Positions 43,305 through 52,526 of a stretch of 64,000 bases of DNA are shown here, piece after piece. The translations under genes were made by a program, and so were the position numbers. How positions within the stretch are numbered: position 1 is the stretch's first letter; each line of letters opens with the position of its first letter. Under the pieces are notes generated by a model. The model searched no databases. It saw nothing but the letters and a program-made list of their open reading frames with translations, and was not told where the DNA came from. This DNA comes from VMDJ01 sp038146785 (lineage in GTDB: Bacteria; Pseudomonadota; Gammaproteobacteria; Chromatiales; Chromatiaceae), in contig JAYQSI010000016.1 in the NCBI GenBank assembly GCA_038146785.1, positions 434,001-498,000 of the forward strand, read 5' to 3'.

Positions 43305-44546
43305 TTACTGCGCGTCAGAAGTGCGCGGGTGATGTCCGATATGTTCCGGTAAGGCGATCAAATGATCATCATGTTCAAGCGAGACCGCTTGACGATAAAT
43401 GCTTAAGGCTTTTTCTGGTTCGTCCATATGCTCAAGCAATCGAGCCAACTCGCGGTAAGCGGCAACAGGGCCGTCATTACCCACACTGGCTTCAAGATAA
43501 GCACGGGCTTTGCCCCATAATTGCGAACGCAAACAAAGTCGACCAAGACTTAAAAGCAGCGTTGCATCATTAGGGTATTTTTTCAGGTAAGCCTCAACGC
43601 GCGATAAGTGCTTCGCAGCATTAGGACATTCAAGCTGACCATACAACTCAACCAGTTCGACATCCCAGCCGCGCTTGAGCGCTTGGCGTAAAAGTTCTTC
43701 CGCTTCTTGGTGACGCTCACGTTCTTGCAAGTAACTGGCGTAGTCAGCTATCAGTGCAGGATCTTCACGTAGCGCCTTTGGCACATTGCGCCAGCGATAG
43801 CTGAGTTGCTCAGGATCGTTATCCAAAAAGCTCGCTTCTAATAATTTTTTATAGGCTTTCTTTTCCAGCGACTTGAGTTGTTCAGCAGACGCAACTTTTC
43901 GCTTACGCAGCTCTGGCATTAACTCGCTTAAACGCTCCCAGTCACCGACTTGATCATAAAGATCCATGAGTAAGCGCAACACATAGGTGTGGTTTGGTGC
44001 GACATCACGCAGGTGACGAAGAGTATCCAAGGCTTGATCAAGCTGGTGATCTGCCATTTGCAGTTCTGCTTGAGTGATGCTGACAGCGACATCAGCTGAG
44101 GGCATATGTTTATGTGCCAGACGAATATAACTATCACGACGCTCATGTGCGCCTTGCAGTTGTGCCGCGCGAGCAGCAGCAAGATAGTTCAATAAAGGCG
44201 TCTCTGAACGATCAGCAAATTTCACCAAACGTTTTTCTGCTTTACGCCATTGGCCTTCAGATAATTCAAGCAAGCCTCGGGTCATCGCGTTCTGTGCAGC
44301 ACGGTTACCACGACGTTGCGACCAATCTTTCACATCCGATGGTAGGCGGTAGAAACGTACCAATGCGCGAATGCTGAAATACATCACCGCAAAGAGCATC
44401 GCGATAATGATCAGCAATAAGACCAAGCTCATCTCAACGGTATACACACCGAAGGCCAACATGACATAGCCGTTATCACGTGTTGCGATGACGCCAATGC
44501 CGGCGCCAAGCAAGATGACTAGCCAGATCTTAAGTAGACGTGTCAT
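43305..44546 (-). CDS. hemY: HemY: heme-locus TPR membrane protein
   Basis: Protein of 413 residues with two N-terminal transmembrane helices (about 5-20 and 38-60) and a C-terminal tetratricopeptide region (from about residue 95). It is not the Bacillus protoporphyrinogen oxidase also called HemY. The proteobacterial HemY lies in the hemCDXY operon and is linked to coproporphyrin or heme traffic, with details unclear. It overlaps hemX by 4 bases. Confidence 0.92.
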   Translation of the reverse strand: MTRLLKIWLVILLGAGIGVIATRDNGYVMLAFGVYTVEMSLVLLLIIIAMLFAVMYFSIRALVRFYRLPSDVKDWSQRRGNRAAQNAMTRGLLELSEGQWRKAEKRLVKFADRSETPLLNYLAAARAAQLQGAHERRDSYIRLAHKHMPSADVAVSITQAELQMADHQLDQALDTLRHLRDVAPNHTYVLRLLMDLYDQVGDWERLSELMPELRKRKVASAEQLKSLEKKAYKKLLEASFLDNDPEQLSYRWRNVPKALREDPALIADYASYLQERERHQEAEELLRQALKRGWDVELVELYGQLECPNAAKHLSRVEAYLKKYPNDATLLLSLGRLCLRSQLWGKARAYLEASVGNDGPVAAYRELARLLEHMDEPEKALSIYRQAVSLEHDDHLIALPEHIGHHPRTSDAQ

Positions 44547-45823
44547 TGAGTCACGCTCGGCATCACGTTCATCATCGGCGGCGCGATGGGTGCGCTAGGC
44601 GCAACGGGTTGCGTTGAGTTACCGGCACGTGAGAGATCTTCGGTCAGTTTTTTGCGCAACTGCAATTCATGCAGAGAGCGACTCAGATCAGGCAGGCTAG
44701 GTTTAATGTTGATCGCTTTGAGTTCATTCACTGCATTCAGCATCGCTTGCGCCAACTGATGACTTGGGTCGAAGTAAGTGCCAAGCCAATTGGCAATCGT
44801 ATTCAAATTATCTTGGAACAGTGATTGGTCACCTTTGGCAACCGCTAAGCGAGCACCTTCAAGTTGCAGACGAAGGTTTTCGTAAAGGAAGTATTGCTGT
44901 TCTGGTGCCAACATCGCTTGTTGCGGCTGATCATTACGACGCACACGAATCGTGCTTTTAAAGCCAGCAATTAAATTATCGAGCAGCGAATCCCAGGTGC
45001 GTGCTTGGCCTTCGGTTGTTGCGACATCAGCGGTAGGCTCGCTCGTCGTGCCGAGTGTGTTCTTGGTGAGTTTAAGTTGAGGCACTTGATCAATTAACGC
45101 ACCCAGCTTGGCTGATAGGCCCGCAACATCGGGTAGCGAGGTGCCATCAATCGTGTTGATGTCACGCGCTATCTGTTCACGAACCGCTAGCCAACCTGGA
45201 TCACGCGTATCGCGTAAACGTTGATCAGCCAGTAACAGTGCTTCACGTGCGGTGGCTAGATCACGTTCTAAAGAAACGCGATGACTGGCAAGGCGCAGTA
45301 GATACTCTGCTTCAGACACCATCCACTGACCATTGTCCGAACGCAGATGCATTTTCATTTCATCGAGACGCGCAAGCAGAGCTTGTTCACGCGATTGCAG
45401 AGCATCTTGATCGGAAGCGAGCTTGGTTTGTTGCTCTGAAAGTTGAGCACGCGTTTCTTCGATGATCTTTTGTTGCTGCGCAGTGGTTTGATTAACTTGA
45501 TCTACTTGGCTCGCTTGAGAGCGTGCTTGTTGTTGCGTCTGTTGCAAGGCGGCAGTGAGTTGCGCTTGACGATTTTGGCTCTGTTGGAATTTCGCACTGA
45601 GTGCATTCAACTCTTCAGCAGTGCTTTGCGTTGATTGATAGGCAAAAACTAAAGCGCCAACGGCAAGCCCTAATGCCACCAGAGTGGTGATCAGCAAGAG
45701 TGGGAATTTTTTCTTCGGGGGTTGCGCTGTGCTTGGCTCAGTCGCTGAGTCCATTTCAGGTCCAGATTCAGGTTCTGGAGTGACATCGATGACGACGTTT
45801 TCTTTATCTTTGGGCTCGGTCAT
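44543..45823 (-). CDS. hemX: HemX: heme-locus membrane protein
   Basis: Single-pass inner-membrane protein of 426 residues. A short acidic cytoplasmic N-terminus leads into one membrane helix (about residues 41-62), then a long coiled coil of Gln/Ala (80-150) and a conserved helical domain. Databases often name it uroporphyrin-III C-methyltransferase, but it has no SAM-binding motif, so that name is not supported. It lies in hemCDXY order, separated from hemD by 69 bases. Confidence 0.92.
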   Translation of the reverse strand: MTEPKDKENVVIDVTPEPESGPEMDSATEPSTAQPPKKKFPLLLITTLVALGLAVGALVFAYQSTQSTAEELNALSAKFQQSQNRQAQLTAALQQTQQQARSQASQVDQVNQTTAQQQKIIEETRAQLSEQQTKLASDQDALQSREQALLARLDEMKMHLRSDNGQWMVSEAEYLLRLASHRVSLERDLATAREALLLADQRLRDTRDPGWLAVREQIARDINTIDGTSLPDVAGLSAKLGALIDQVPQLKLTKNTLGTTSEPTADVATTEGQARTWDSLLDNLIAGFKSTIRVRRNDQPQQAMLAPEQQYFLYENLRLQLEGARLAVAKGDQSLFQDNLNTIANWLGTYFDPSHQLAQAMLNAVNELKAINIKPSLPDLSRSLHELQLRKKLTEDLSRAGNSTQPVAPSAPIAPPMMNVMPSVTQ

Positions 45824-45892
45824 ATCAGCGTCAAAACTCTACCGGATTGTCTTGCCCATAAGACTAGCAAAGGCAGTGGTCTGCGTCTTGCT

Positions 45893-46678
45893 CTATTGCG
45901 CTTTGAGTAGCTCGCGATTGATCTCGCAGACGGTCTTGAGTAAAGCCGCATCCGATGGCTGATCGCTGACATAAATAGCCTCGCAACCGATCTCATCAGC
46001 ATATTCAGCAATACGCTCGCTGATCACCGCTAGCGGAGTTTGCTTGAGTCGTTCAACGCCATCGTCGCCGATCAGCTGACAAAGGTTTTTAAGCAGCTCG
46101 ACACTGGTTACGGTGACCACATCAACCCAGCTCGACCAATTTTGAACTAGGTTGCTGGCATTTCGCTGCGGAAGTTGGCGACGGTAAGCTTCTGCATAGC
46201 TCACGCTAGCACCGCGTTCAGTCAGGGTGTCTTTGAGAAGCTCACGCCCCCCGTTGCCACGCACGATCAGGATCGTTTTGCCTTCAACCGCTTGCAGGGC
46301 CGGTAAGGCTAATAAACCTTCAGAGTTCATCTGCTCATCGGGCAGTAGGGTTGCATCAAGACCACAGTCTTCCAATGCAGCAGCAGTGGCTTTACCTACG
46401 GCGGCGATCTCCAGATTCACCGGGATGTTGTTTGGAAAATGTGGGAAGGCGTAACGCACGGCATTCGCGCTAACAAAAATCAGTAGATCAATTTTTGATA
46501 GATCGGAAAGTTGTTGCTTCAAGCCTTTCTTATCCGAAGGGCCTAAGATCTCAAGCGCAGGAAAGCGAACGGGACGTCCGTGTGCATCTTGAATCAATTC
46601 ACAAAAGGCGTCGGCTTGTGCTTCAGCGCGGGTGACCAGCACTGATAGGCCAGCTAGATCACAAGGCTTTTTGCTCAT
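45893..46678 (-). CDS. hemD: Uroporphyrinogen-III synthase
   Basis: Cyclises hydroxymethylbilane to uroporphyrinogen III. The family is poorly conserved, but the opening LAGLSVLVTRAEAQADAFC and the segments LLIFVSANAVRYAF and DVVTVTSVELLKNL are typical of the two-domain fold. Length 261 (E. coli 246). It overlaps hemC by 4 bases, the standard coupling. Confidence 0.93.
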   Translation of the reverse strand: MSKKPCDLAGLSVLVTRAEAQADAFCELIQDAHGRPVRFPALEILGPSDKKGLKQQLSDLSKIDLLIFVSANAVRYAFPHFPNNIPVNLEIAAVGKATAAALEDCGLDATLLPDEQMNSEGLLALPALQAVEGKTILIVRGNGGRELLKDTLTERGASVSYAEAYRRQLPQRNASNLVQNWSSWVDVVTVTSVELLKNLCQLIGDDGVERLKQTPLAVISERIAEYADEIGCEAIYVSDQPSDAALLKTVCEINRELLKAQ

Positions 46679-47604
46679 GCGTTTTCGTAAAGCTCACGCA
46701 AGATGGTGTCAGCGCCATGTGCCAGTAGCTCTTCAGCGACAACAACACCTAGCTCGGCTGCTTGTTCACGCGAGCCGCGTATCTCAGCACGAATCACTTC
46801 GCTACCGTCCACGGTGCCAACCAAGCCACGCATAAAGATCTCATCGCCCTCGAGAATGGCATGACCGCCAATCGGCACCTGACAACCGCCTTCTAAACGA
46901 GCATTCATTGCGCGCTCTGCGGCAACACGGTCAGCGGTATCTTTGTGGTGCAAGGGGGCAAGCAACGCATTCACACGTGGATCATCAGAACGACATTCAA
47001 TACCAACCGCGCCTTGGCCAATCGCTGGCAGGCTGTCTTCGGTATCGAGTGAATGACGAATGCGATCAGCAAAGCCTAAGCGAATCAAACCAGCAGACGC
47101 CAAGATGATGGCGTCGTATTCACCATCATCGAGTTTCTGTAAGCGAGTGTTCACATTGCCGCGCAGTGATTTGATCTCAAGATCAGGTCGACGATCACTC
47201 AGCTGACATTGGCGACGTAAACTTGAGGTGCCAACAACAGCGCCTTCTGGCAACTCATCGAGCGAAGTAAATTTATTGCTAACAAACGCGTCGGTTGGAT
47301 CTTCGCGTTCCATGATCACAGCAAGGTGCAAACCTTCTGGTAGCTCAACCGGCACATCCTTCATCGAATGCACAGCGATATCGGCATCGCCCTCTAGCAT
47401 GCGAGCTTCGAGTTCTTTAACGAACAAACCTTTGCCGCCAATTTTGGCCAGAGGGGTATCGAGAATCTTGTCACCTTGAGTCGACATGCCGAGGATCTCG
47501 ACCTCTAAACCGGGGTGCGCAGCTTTTAGCGCGGCAGCCACGTGTTCGGCTTGCCACATGGCGAGCGGAGATTTGCGAGTTGCGATACGAATCGTTTCAG
47601 ACAT
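46675..47604 (-). CDS. hemC: Porphobilinogen deaminase (hydroxymethylbilane synthase)
   Basis: Polymerises four porphobilinogens. The dipyrromethane cofactor cysteine lies in ARLEGGCQVPIGGHA. The start IRIATRKSPLAMWQAEHV and the catalytic HSMKDVPVELPEGL are complete. Length 309 (E. coli 313). First gene of hemC-hemD-hemX-hemY. It is divergent from the thioredoxin gene over a 116-base gap that should hold its promoter. Confidence 0.97.
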   Translation of the reverse strand: MSETIRIATRKSPLAMWQAEHVAAALKAAHPGLEVEILGMSTQGDKILDTPLAKIGGKGLFVKELEARMLEGDADIAVHSMKDVPVELPEGLHLAVIMEREDPTDAFVSNKFTSLDELPEGAVVGTSSLRRQCQLSDRRPDLEIKSLRGNVNTRLQKLDDGEYDAIILASAGLIRLGFADRIRHSLDTEDSLPAIGQGAVGIECRSDDPRVNALLAPLHHKDTADRVAAERAMNARLEGGCQVPIGGHAILEGDEIFMRGLVGTVDGSEVIRAEIRGSREQAAELGVVVAEELLAHGADTILRELYENA

Positions 47605-47720
47605 GTCGAGGAGGGTGCTACAAAAATAAAATCTGGCGCAATGCTACTGACTTGAGCGGCTAAAAACAAAGCCTGTCGGTCATTGTGATAGCATCGCGGC
47701 CGCATTTTTGAGGACACACC

Positions 47721-48065
47721 GTGACTGAGCCCCTTATTTTTGAAGCGAATCTGGAAGATTTTGAGCAAAGCGTGATCGCCGCATCCCATCAAACCCCATT
47801 GCTGGTGGACTTTTGGGCGGACTGGTGTGGTCCCTGTCATGCAGTGGCACCGGCACTGAAGTCAGTGATTGCGGATCGAGAGGGTGAGATCCGTCTGGCT
47901 AAGATCGAGGTCGACGAAGGCGAGAATATGAAGCTTGCCGGTCGTTATGCCGTGCGAGGATTTCCAACCGTGATGTTGCTCGTGAATGGCGAAGAGGTAT
48001 CACGCTTTGCCGGTGCTAAGCCTGCGCATTGGATCGATCAGTGGATCGATGAGAGTCTCGCTTAA
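47721..48065 (+). CDS. Thioredoxin-family protein
   Basis: Single thioredoxin domain of 114 residues with the active site WCGPC (C36, C39) and the cis-proline in GFPTVMLLVNG. It starts with GTG at 47721. The N-terminal residues ANLEDFEQSVI resemble the thioredoxin part of CnoX/YbbN, but the TPR domain is absent. It could be a housekeeping thioredoxin or a specialised reductant. It ends in a TTAA shared with hemF. Confidence 0.92.
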   Translation: MTEPLIFEANLEDFEQSVIAASHQTPLLVDFWADWCGPCHAVAPALKSVIADREGEIRLAKIEVDEGENMKLAGRYAVRGFPTVMLLVNGEEVSRFAGAKPAHWIDQWIDESLA

Positions 48066-48976
48066 GCGTTAAGCCAATCTTTTGGCTTGAGGTACACCTC
48101 GTAGAGCTCAGCTTCAGGCGTTCCCGCTTCAGGGGCATAGTCATACTTCCACGTCACCAATGGCGGCAATGACATCAAGATCGATTCGGTGCGACCACCG
48201 GTTTGCAAACCAAAGATGGTGCCGCGATCAAAGACTAAGTTGAACTCCACATAACGACCACGACGATAGAGTTGGAAGTCGCGTTCGCGATCACCATACG
48301 GGGTGCCTTTACGACGTTGTACGATGGGCAGGTAAGCCGGCACATAGTGATCACCCACGCTGCGCATCATTGCAAAGCTTTGCTCAAAACCGTCTTCGTT
48401 TAAATCATCAAAGAACAAGCCGCCAACACCGCGTGGTTCATTGCGATGCTTTAAGTGGAAGTAGTCATCACACCATTGTTTGTATTTGTCGTAGCGATCA
48501 TCACCAAAAGGTGTGCACGCATCTTTTGCTGTTTGATGCCAATGCTTCACATCGTCGACATTGCCGTAGTAAGGCGTTAGGTCAAAGCCACCACCAAACC
48601 ACCAAACAGGTTCTTCACCAGGCTTTTCTGCAATAAAGAAACGCACATTCGCATGCGAGGTGGGCACATAAGGGTTATGTGGATGAATAACTAATGACAC
48701 ACCCATGGCTTGGAATGAGCGACCAGCAAGTTCTGGGCGTGCGGCTGTCGCTGAGGGTGGTAAGCCATCACCATGCACATGCGAGAAGTTAACGCCGGCT
48801 TTCTCAAACACATTGCCATTTTCTAAAACGCGCGAGCGACCACCACCGCCTTGTTCACGATCCCAAGCATCTTCAGCAAAGGCTTGGCCATCTTCTTCGG
48901 TCAAAGCAGCGCAGATGCGATCTTGTAGATCGAGTAGATAATTTTTTACGGCGTCTAAATCGGGGGTGTTACTCAT
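48062..48976 (-). CDS. hemF: Oxygen-dependent coproporphyrinogen-III oxidase
   Basis: Aerobic conversion of coproporphyrinogen to protoporphyrinogen. The motifs ARPELAGRSFQAMGVSLVIHPHNPY and WWFGGGFDLTPYYG (first 20 residues of each at most), and FNLVFDRGTIFGLQTGGR, are all conserved. Length 304 (E. coli 299). Its presence shows the heme route can run with oxygen; the anaerobic HemN is not in the window. tsaC follows 6 bases upstream on the same strand, so it precedes hemF in the transcript. Confidence 0.97.
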   Translation of the reverse strand: MSNTPDLDAVKNYLLDLQDRICAALTEEDGQAFAEDAWDREQGGGGRSRVLENGNVFEKAGVNFSHVHGDGLPPSATAARPELAGRSFQAMGVSLVIHPHNPYVPTSHANVRFFIAEKPGEEPVWWFGGGFDLTPYYGNVDDVKHWHQTAKDACTPFGDDRYDKYKQWCDDYFHLKHRNEPRGVGGLFFDDLNEDGFEQSFAMMRSVGDHYVPAYLPIVQRRKGTPYGDRERDFQLYRRGRYVEFNLVFDRGTIFGLQTGGRTESILMSLPPLVTWKYDYAPEAGTPEAELYEVYLKPKDWLNA

Positions 48977-48982
48977 AGTGAC

Positions 48983-49531
48983 TTAGCGTAAACGCTTTCC
49001 AGTCGTAATGTCAGTGATAGGTGTCGGTTTATCGAGTTGGCCTAAAGCGCCACTCAAAATGTAATCACAGCCAGGGCAGTGTTGTTGAACTTCAAATGCG
49101 CTCTTTGCGGGTGGGTGCCCACTGCGATTAGCTGAAGTCGATACGATCGCGTGACCGGTTTCTTCACATAATGCCGAGGCAATTGGATGTGTTGTAACAC
49201 GACAGGCAATCTTGTCATTGCCGCCGTTCACCCAGCGCGGTAGATCGTTCGCTGCAGGCAACAAGAAGGTATGTGCACCTGGCCATTCTTTACCAATCTT
49301 AGGTAACCACTGATCAAGATCATCAACAAACGGGCGCAGCTGTTCGGCATGCGATGCAATAAGAATCAGCCCCTTGCTTTCAGGGCGTTGCTTTAATTCA
49401 AGCAGTCGCGCGACAGCATGCGCATCGAGTGGGTCACAACCAAAACCGTAAACCGCTTCAGTTGGATAAGCGACAACGCCTCCTTGATGGATGATGCGTG
49501 CTGCGAGATGTGTACGAAAACGTGACGACAT
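48983..49531 (-). CDS. tsaC: Threonylcarbamoyl-AMP synthase
   Basis: Makes threonylcarbamoyl-adenylate for tRNA t6A modification. This is the short one-domain form (182 residues; E. coli TsaC 190), lacking the C-terminal Sua5 domain. The motifs AYPTEAVYGFGCDP, KGLILIASH and SANRSGHPPA are present. It lies between topA and hemF; topA ends 12 bases before it. Confidence 0.94.
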   Translation of the reverse strand: MSSRFRTHLAARIIHQGGVVAYPTEAVYGFGCDPLDAHAVARLLELKQRPESKGLILIASHAEQLRPFVDDLDQWLPKIGKEWPGAHTFLLPAANDLPRWVNGGNDKIACRVTTHPIASALCEETGHAIVSTSANRSGHPPAKSAFEVQQHCPGCDYILSGALGQLDKPTPITDITTGKRLR

Positions 49532-49542
49532 ACGCGCAGTGC

Positions 49543-51819
49543 TTATTCTTCAGGTGGCGCTTCGTAAGCTTCGGCGAAGCTGCATTCCTGCTGAGGACAT
49601 ACCTTTTGCGTACCACTGCGTTTCGTTGTCTTGATGGTCACGATTGGCCAATGACAGGTTGGGCAGGGCTCGGCTAAGGGCATGTTCCAAGTTGCGTAGT
49701 CACACGTTGGGTATGTTGAACACGAATAGAAAACTTTGCCGCGACGTGAGCGACGTTCCATCATCATGCCTTTCTTACACTTAGGACATTCGACGCCAGT
49801 GTCTTTAGGTTTTTCCAGTGGCTCGATGTGCTTACAGTCTGGATAAGATGAGCAGCCAATGAACTTGCCGTAACGACCGGTCTTATAAATCAGTTCAGAA
49901 CCACACTCAGGACAATCGCGCCCAACCTTTTCAGGCTCAGGTGAATCGCCATCATCGTTCAGGTTGCGTGTGTAGTCACATTCAGGATACGCAGTACAAC
50001 CAATGAAGCGACCATTGCGACCTAAGCGAATCGATAATTGCTCGTTACACTTAGGACACTTCTCATCGATCTTTTCTTGAGTGACATCTGAACGTTGAAC
50101 GTTCTCTTGCGTGTCTTCAATGCGATCAATAAAGGGCTTCCAGAATTTTTCTAAGAGCGGCACCCACTCTTCCTCACCACGTGAAACAGCATCTAGCTCA
50201 TCTTCAAGTTGTGCGGTGAAGTTGTAATCAACGTACTGAGTAAAGTAGTTGGTTAAGAATTTGTTAACCACGCGACCCACATCGGTCGGATAGAAACGCT
50301 TCTTGTCGATCTCAACATATTCGCGATCTTGCAGTGTTGAGATGATTGATGCATATGTCGATGGACGACCAATGCCGAATTCTTCAAGCGCCTTAACCAA
50401 GCTTGCTTCTGAGAAGCGCGGTGGTGGTTCAGTAAAGTGTTGCTCAGGGCGAACTTTAAGCAACTTAACTTTTTCACCTTCAGTCAGCTCAGGCAGCATC
50501 TTTTCATCATCATCACCTTTGCTGTCATCGGTACCTTCAAGGTAGATCTGCATGAAGCCAGGCGTGGCGATGGTTGAGCCGTTTGCGCGGAAGGTGTGAT
50601 TGCCCGCCGTCATGTCTGCAGCCACGGTATTGATGGTGGCATGAATCATCTGACAGGCAACGGTACGCTTCCAGATCAAGGTGTAAAGCTTGAGCTGATC
50701 TTTATCCAGATGTTTAGCGATGCTATCAGGCGTGTTTAATACTGAGGTTGGACGAATCGCTTCGTGCGCTTCCTGAGCATTCTTTGATTTAGTTTTAAAT
50801 TCGCGCGCGGCTTTTGGCAGATTCTCTTTGCCATAGGTTTCGCTGATGAAACCGCGTAGCTCGCCAATTGCCTCGTCAGCTAAGTTCACCGAGTCGGTAC
50901 GCATGTAGGTGATCAGACCAACAGTGCCTTCACCGATATCAACACCTTCATAAAGACCTTGAGCAACACGCATGGTGCGTTGTGCGGTAAAGCCTAACTT
51001 ACGTGCGGCTTCCTGTTGCAGTGTTGAGGTTGTGAAAGGTGGCGCAGGGTTACGCTTGCGCTGTTTCTTTTCAACCTTGGCAATGGTCAGCTCACCATTG
51101 GCGGCTTCGTTGAGTGCAGCCTCAACGGTCTTTGCGCGTTTTTCGTTGGTGATCGAAAACTGGCTGAGCTTTTCATTGTCGAAATGTGTCAGCTTTGCAT
51201 TGAAGCCTTGGCCGTCTTTTTCGGTATCCGCTTCAACAGTCCAATATTCTTTTGCTTTGAATGCCTCGATCTCATCTTCGCGTTCACAGATCAAACGCAA
51301 GGCAGGGCTTTGCACGCGACCTGCAGATAAACCGCGACGAACTTTCTTCCAAAGCAGTGGCGATAGGTTAAAGCCAACAAGGTAATCGAGTGCGCGGCGC
51401 GCTTGCTGTGCATTTACCAAATCCATCGAGAGTTCACGTGGATTAGCCACAGCATCTTGCACAGCTTTCTTAGTGATCTCGTTGAAGACAACGCGATGCA
51501 CGGTTTTGTTCTTTAGCTTCTTCTTGTCATTCAGCAGCTCATAAAGATGCCATGAGATAGCTTCACCCTCGCGGTCGGGGTCGGTCGCGAGATACAGAGC
51601 GTCGGCATTCTTTAACTTAGAGATGATCGTTTTGACATGCTTGTCGTTTCGTTCGATGACTTGATACTTCATCGCGAAATGATTGTTGGGATCAACCGCA
51701 CCTTCTTTAGGTACAAGATCACGCACGTGGCCATACGATGCGTACACATCGAAATCTTTGCCGAGATATTTTTTGATCGTTTTCGCTTTTGCGGGCGATT
51801 CAACGATGACCAGATTCAT
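49543..51819 (-). CDS. topA: DNA topoisomerase I
   Basis: Type IA topoisomerase relaxing negative supercoils. The Toprim domain opens MNLVIVESPAKAKTI. The active-site tyrosine is in GLITYMRTDS. At the C-terminus four zinc-ribbon units (CPKC, CPEC, CPKC, CPTC pairs) are visible. The protein is 758 residues, shorter than E. coli (865). I use the ATG at 51819; the frame is open 13 codons further. A GCCGGC hairpin lies in its leader (51850-51867) with no T-run. Confidence 0.97.
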   Translation of the reverse strand: MNLVIVESPAKAKTIKKYLGKDFDVYASYGHVRDLVPKEGAVDPNNHFAMKYQVIERNDKHVKTIISKLKNADALYLATDPDREGEAISWHLYELLNDKKKLKNKTVHRVVFNEITKKAVQDAVANPRELSMDLVNAQQARRALDYLVGFNLSPLLWKKVRRGLSAGRVQSPALRLICEREDEIEAFKAKEYWTVEADTEKDGQGFNAKLTHFDNEKLSQFSITNEKRAKTVEAALNEAANGELTIAKVEKKQRKRNPAPPFTTSTLQQEAARKLGFTAQRTMRVAQGLYEGVDIGEGTVGLITYMRTDSVNLADEAIGELRGFISETYGKENLPKAAREFKTKSKNAQEAHEAIRPTSVLNTPDSIAKHLDKDQLKLYTLIWKRTVACQMIHATINTVAADMTAGNHTFRANGSTIATPGFMQIYLEGTDDSKGDDDEKMLPELTEGEKVKLLKVRPEQHFTEPPPRFSEASLVKALEEFGIGRPSTYASIISTLQDREYVEIDKKRFYPTDVGRVVNKFLTNYFTQYVDYNFTAQLEDELDAVSRGEEEWVPLLEKFWKPFIDRIEDTQENVQRSDVTQEKIDEKCPKCNEQLSIRLGRNGRFIGCTAYPECDYTRNLNDDGDSPEPEKVGRDCPECGSELIYKTGRYGKFIGCSSYPDCKHIEPLEKPKDTGVECPKCKKGMMMERRSRRGKVFYSCSTYPTCDYATWNMPLAEPCPTCHWPIVTIKTTKRSGTQKVCPQQECSFAEAYEAPPEE

Positions 51820-51943
51820 AGCGATCCCAGTGTTTTTAAGACAAGAAATCGCCGGCATCAGCCGGCGTCCTATTTATACGGATATCTTTGATTGAGGGGT
51901 CGTGTCAAGCCGAGTGGCAAATTAAGCCCCCTCAAGCGAGGCA

Positions 51944-52426
51944 TTAATGAAGGTATGGAGGCTCGCCGTTGTAGACCAGTTCTTCCATCAAAGCGAAGGC
52001 ATTTTCTTGGCCTGGCTGGTTCAATAAAACGAGTAAAACCACCCACTTAACGTCATCTGTGGTCAGCTCTTCGGTCTCGATCGCCATGCAGCGCTCAATA
52101 ACGAGTTCGCGGCTCATTGGGTCCAGAATGCACATTTGCTCAAGATTCATCAGCAAGCTGCGGATGTCCATGTCCATCTTCTGTTGCTCGAGATCGGTGT
52201 AAACACGGATCGCACCATTAGGCTGAGCTTCGCGATATTCGCTCAAGCTACCTTGGCACCAGGCCAGCTCGTCTAACCAATCAAAGGCTTTGTTCACTTC
52301 ACCCTTTTGGAAGCCGGCGCTGATCAATTCTTCTTCTAAGGTGATCTGATCGACAGGCACAGACTGCTCGCTATCCATGTAGTTTTCATAGATGTAAACC
52401 AGAACGTCGATAAGATTTTCGTTCAT
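51944..52426 (-). CDS. smg: Smg family protein
   Basis: Smg (DUF494) protein of 160 residues, beginning MNENLIDVLVYIYENYMDSE. Role unclear; it is a conserved neighbour of dprA in gammaproteobacteria. The ATG at 52426 is chosen by that conserved start; the frame extends upstream into dprA without homology. A 124-base gap to topA holds no gene that I can see. Confidence 0.93.
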   Translation of the reverse strand: MNENLIDVLVYIYENYMDSEQSVPVDQITLEEELISAGFQKGEVNKAFDWLDELAWCQGSLSEYREAQPNGAIRVYTDLEQQKMDMDIRSLLMNLEQMCILDPMSRELVIERCMAIETEELTTDDVKWVVLLVLLNQPGQENAFALMEELVYNGEPPYLH

Positions 52427-52526
52427 GCTGAGAGTCCTTTTTGAAGAGGGAAAGAGTGGCTGTGCGTCTGTTGGAAACGCTGTGATGAGGTCAGATTGTG
52501 ATTTGTTCGATTGAACATTTACTGCC

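Noticed and set aside
44543..45823. HemX as uroporphyrinogen-III C-methyltransferase
   Set aside because: No SAM-binding methyltransferase motifs are present; the protein is a membrane-anchored coiled coil.
51850..51867. CGCCGGC-ATCA-GCCGGCG hairpin as smg terminator
   Set aside because: It has no T-run on either strand and lies in the topA leader; kept only as a remark.
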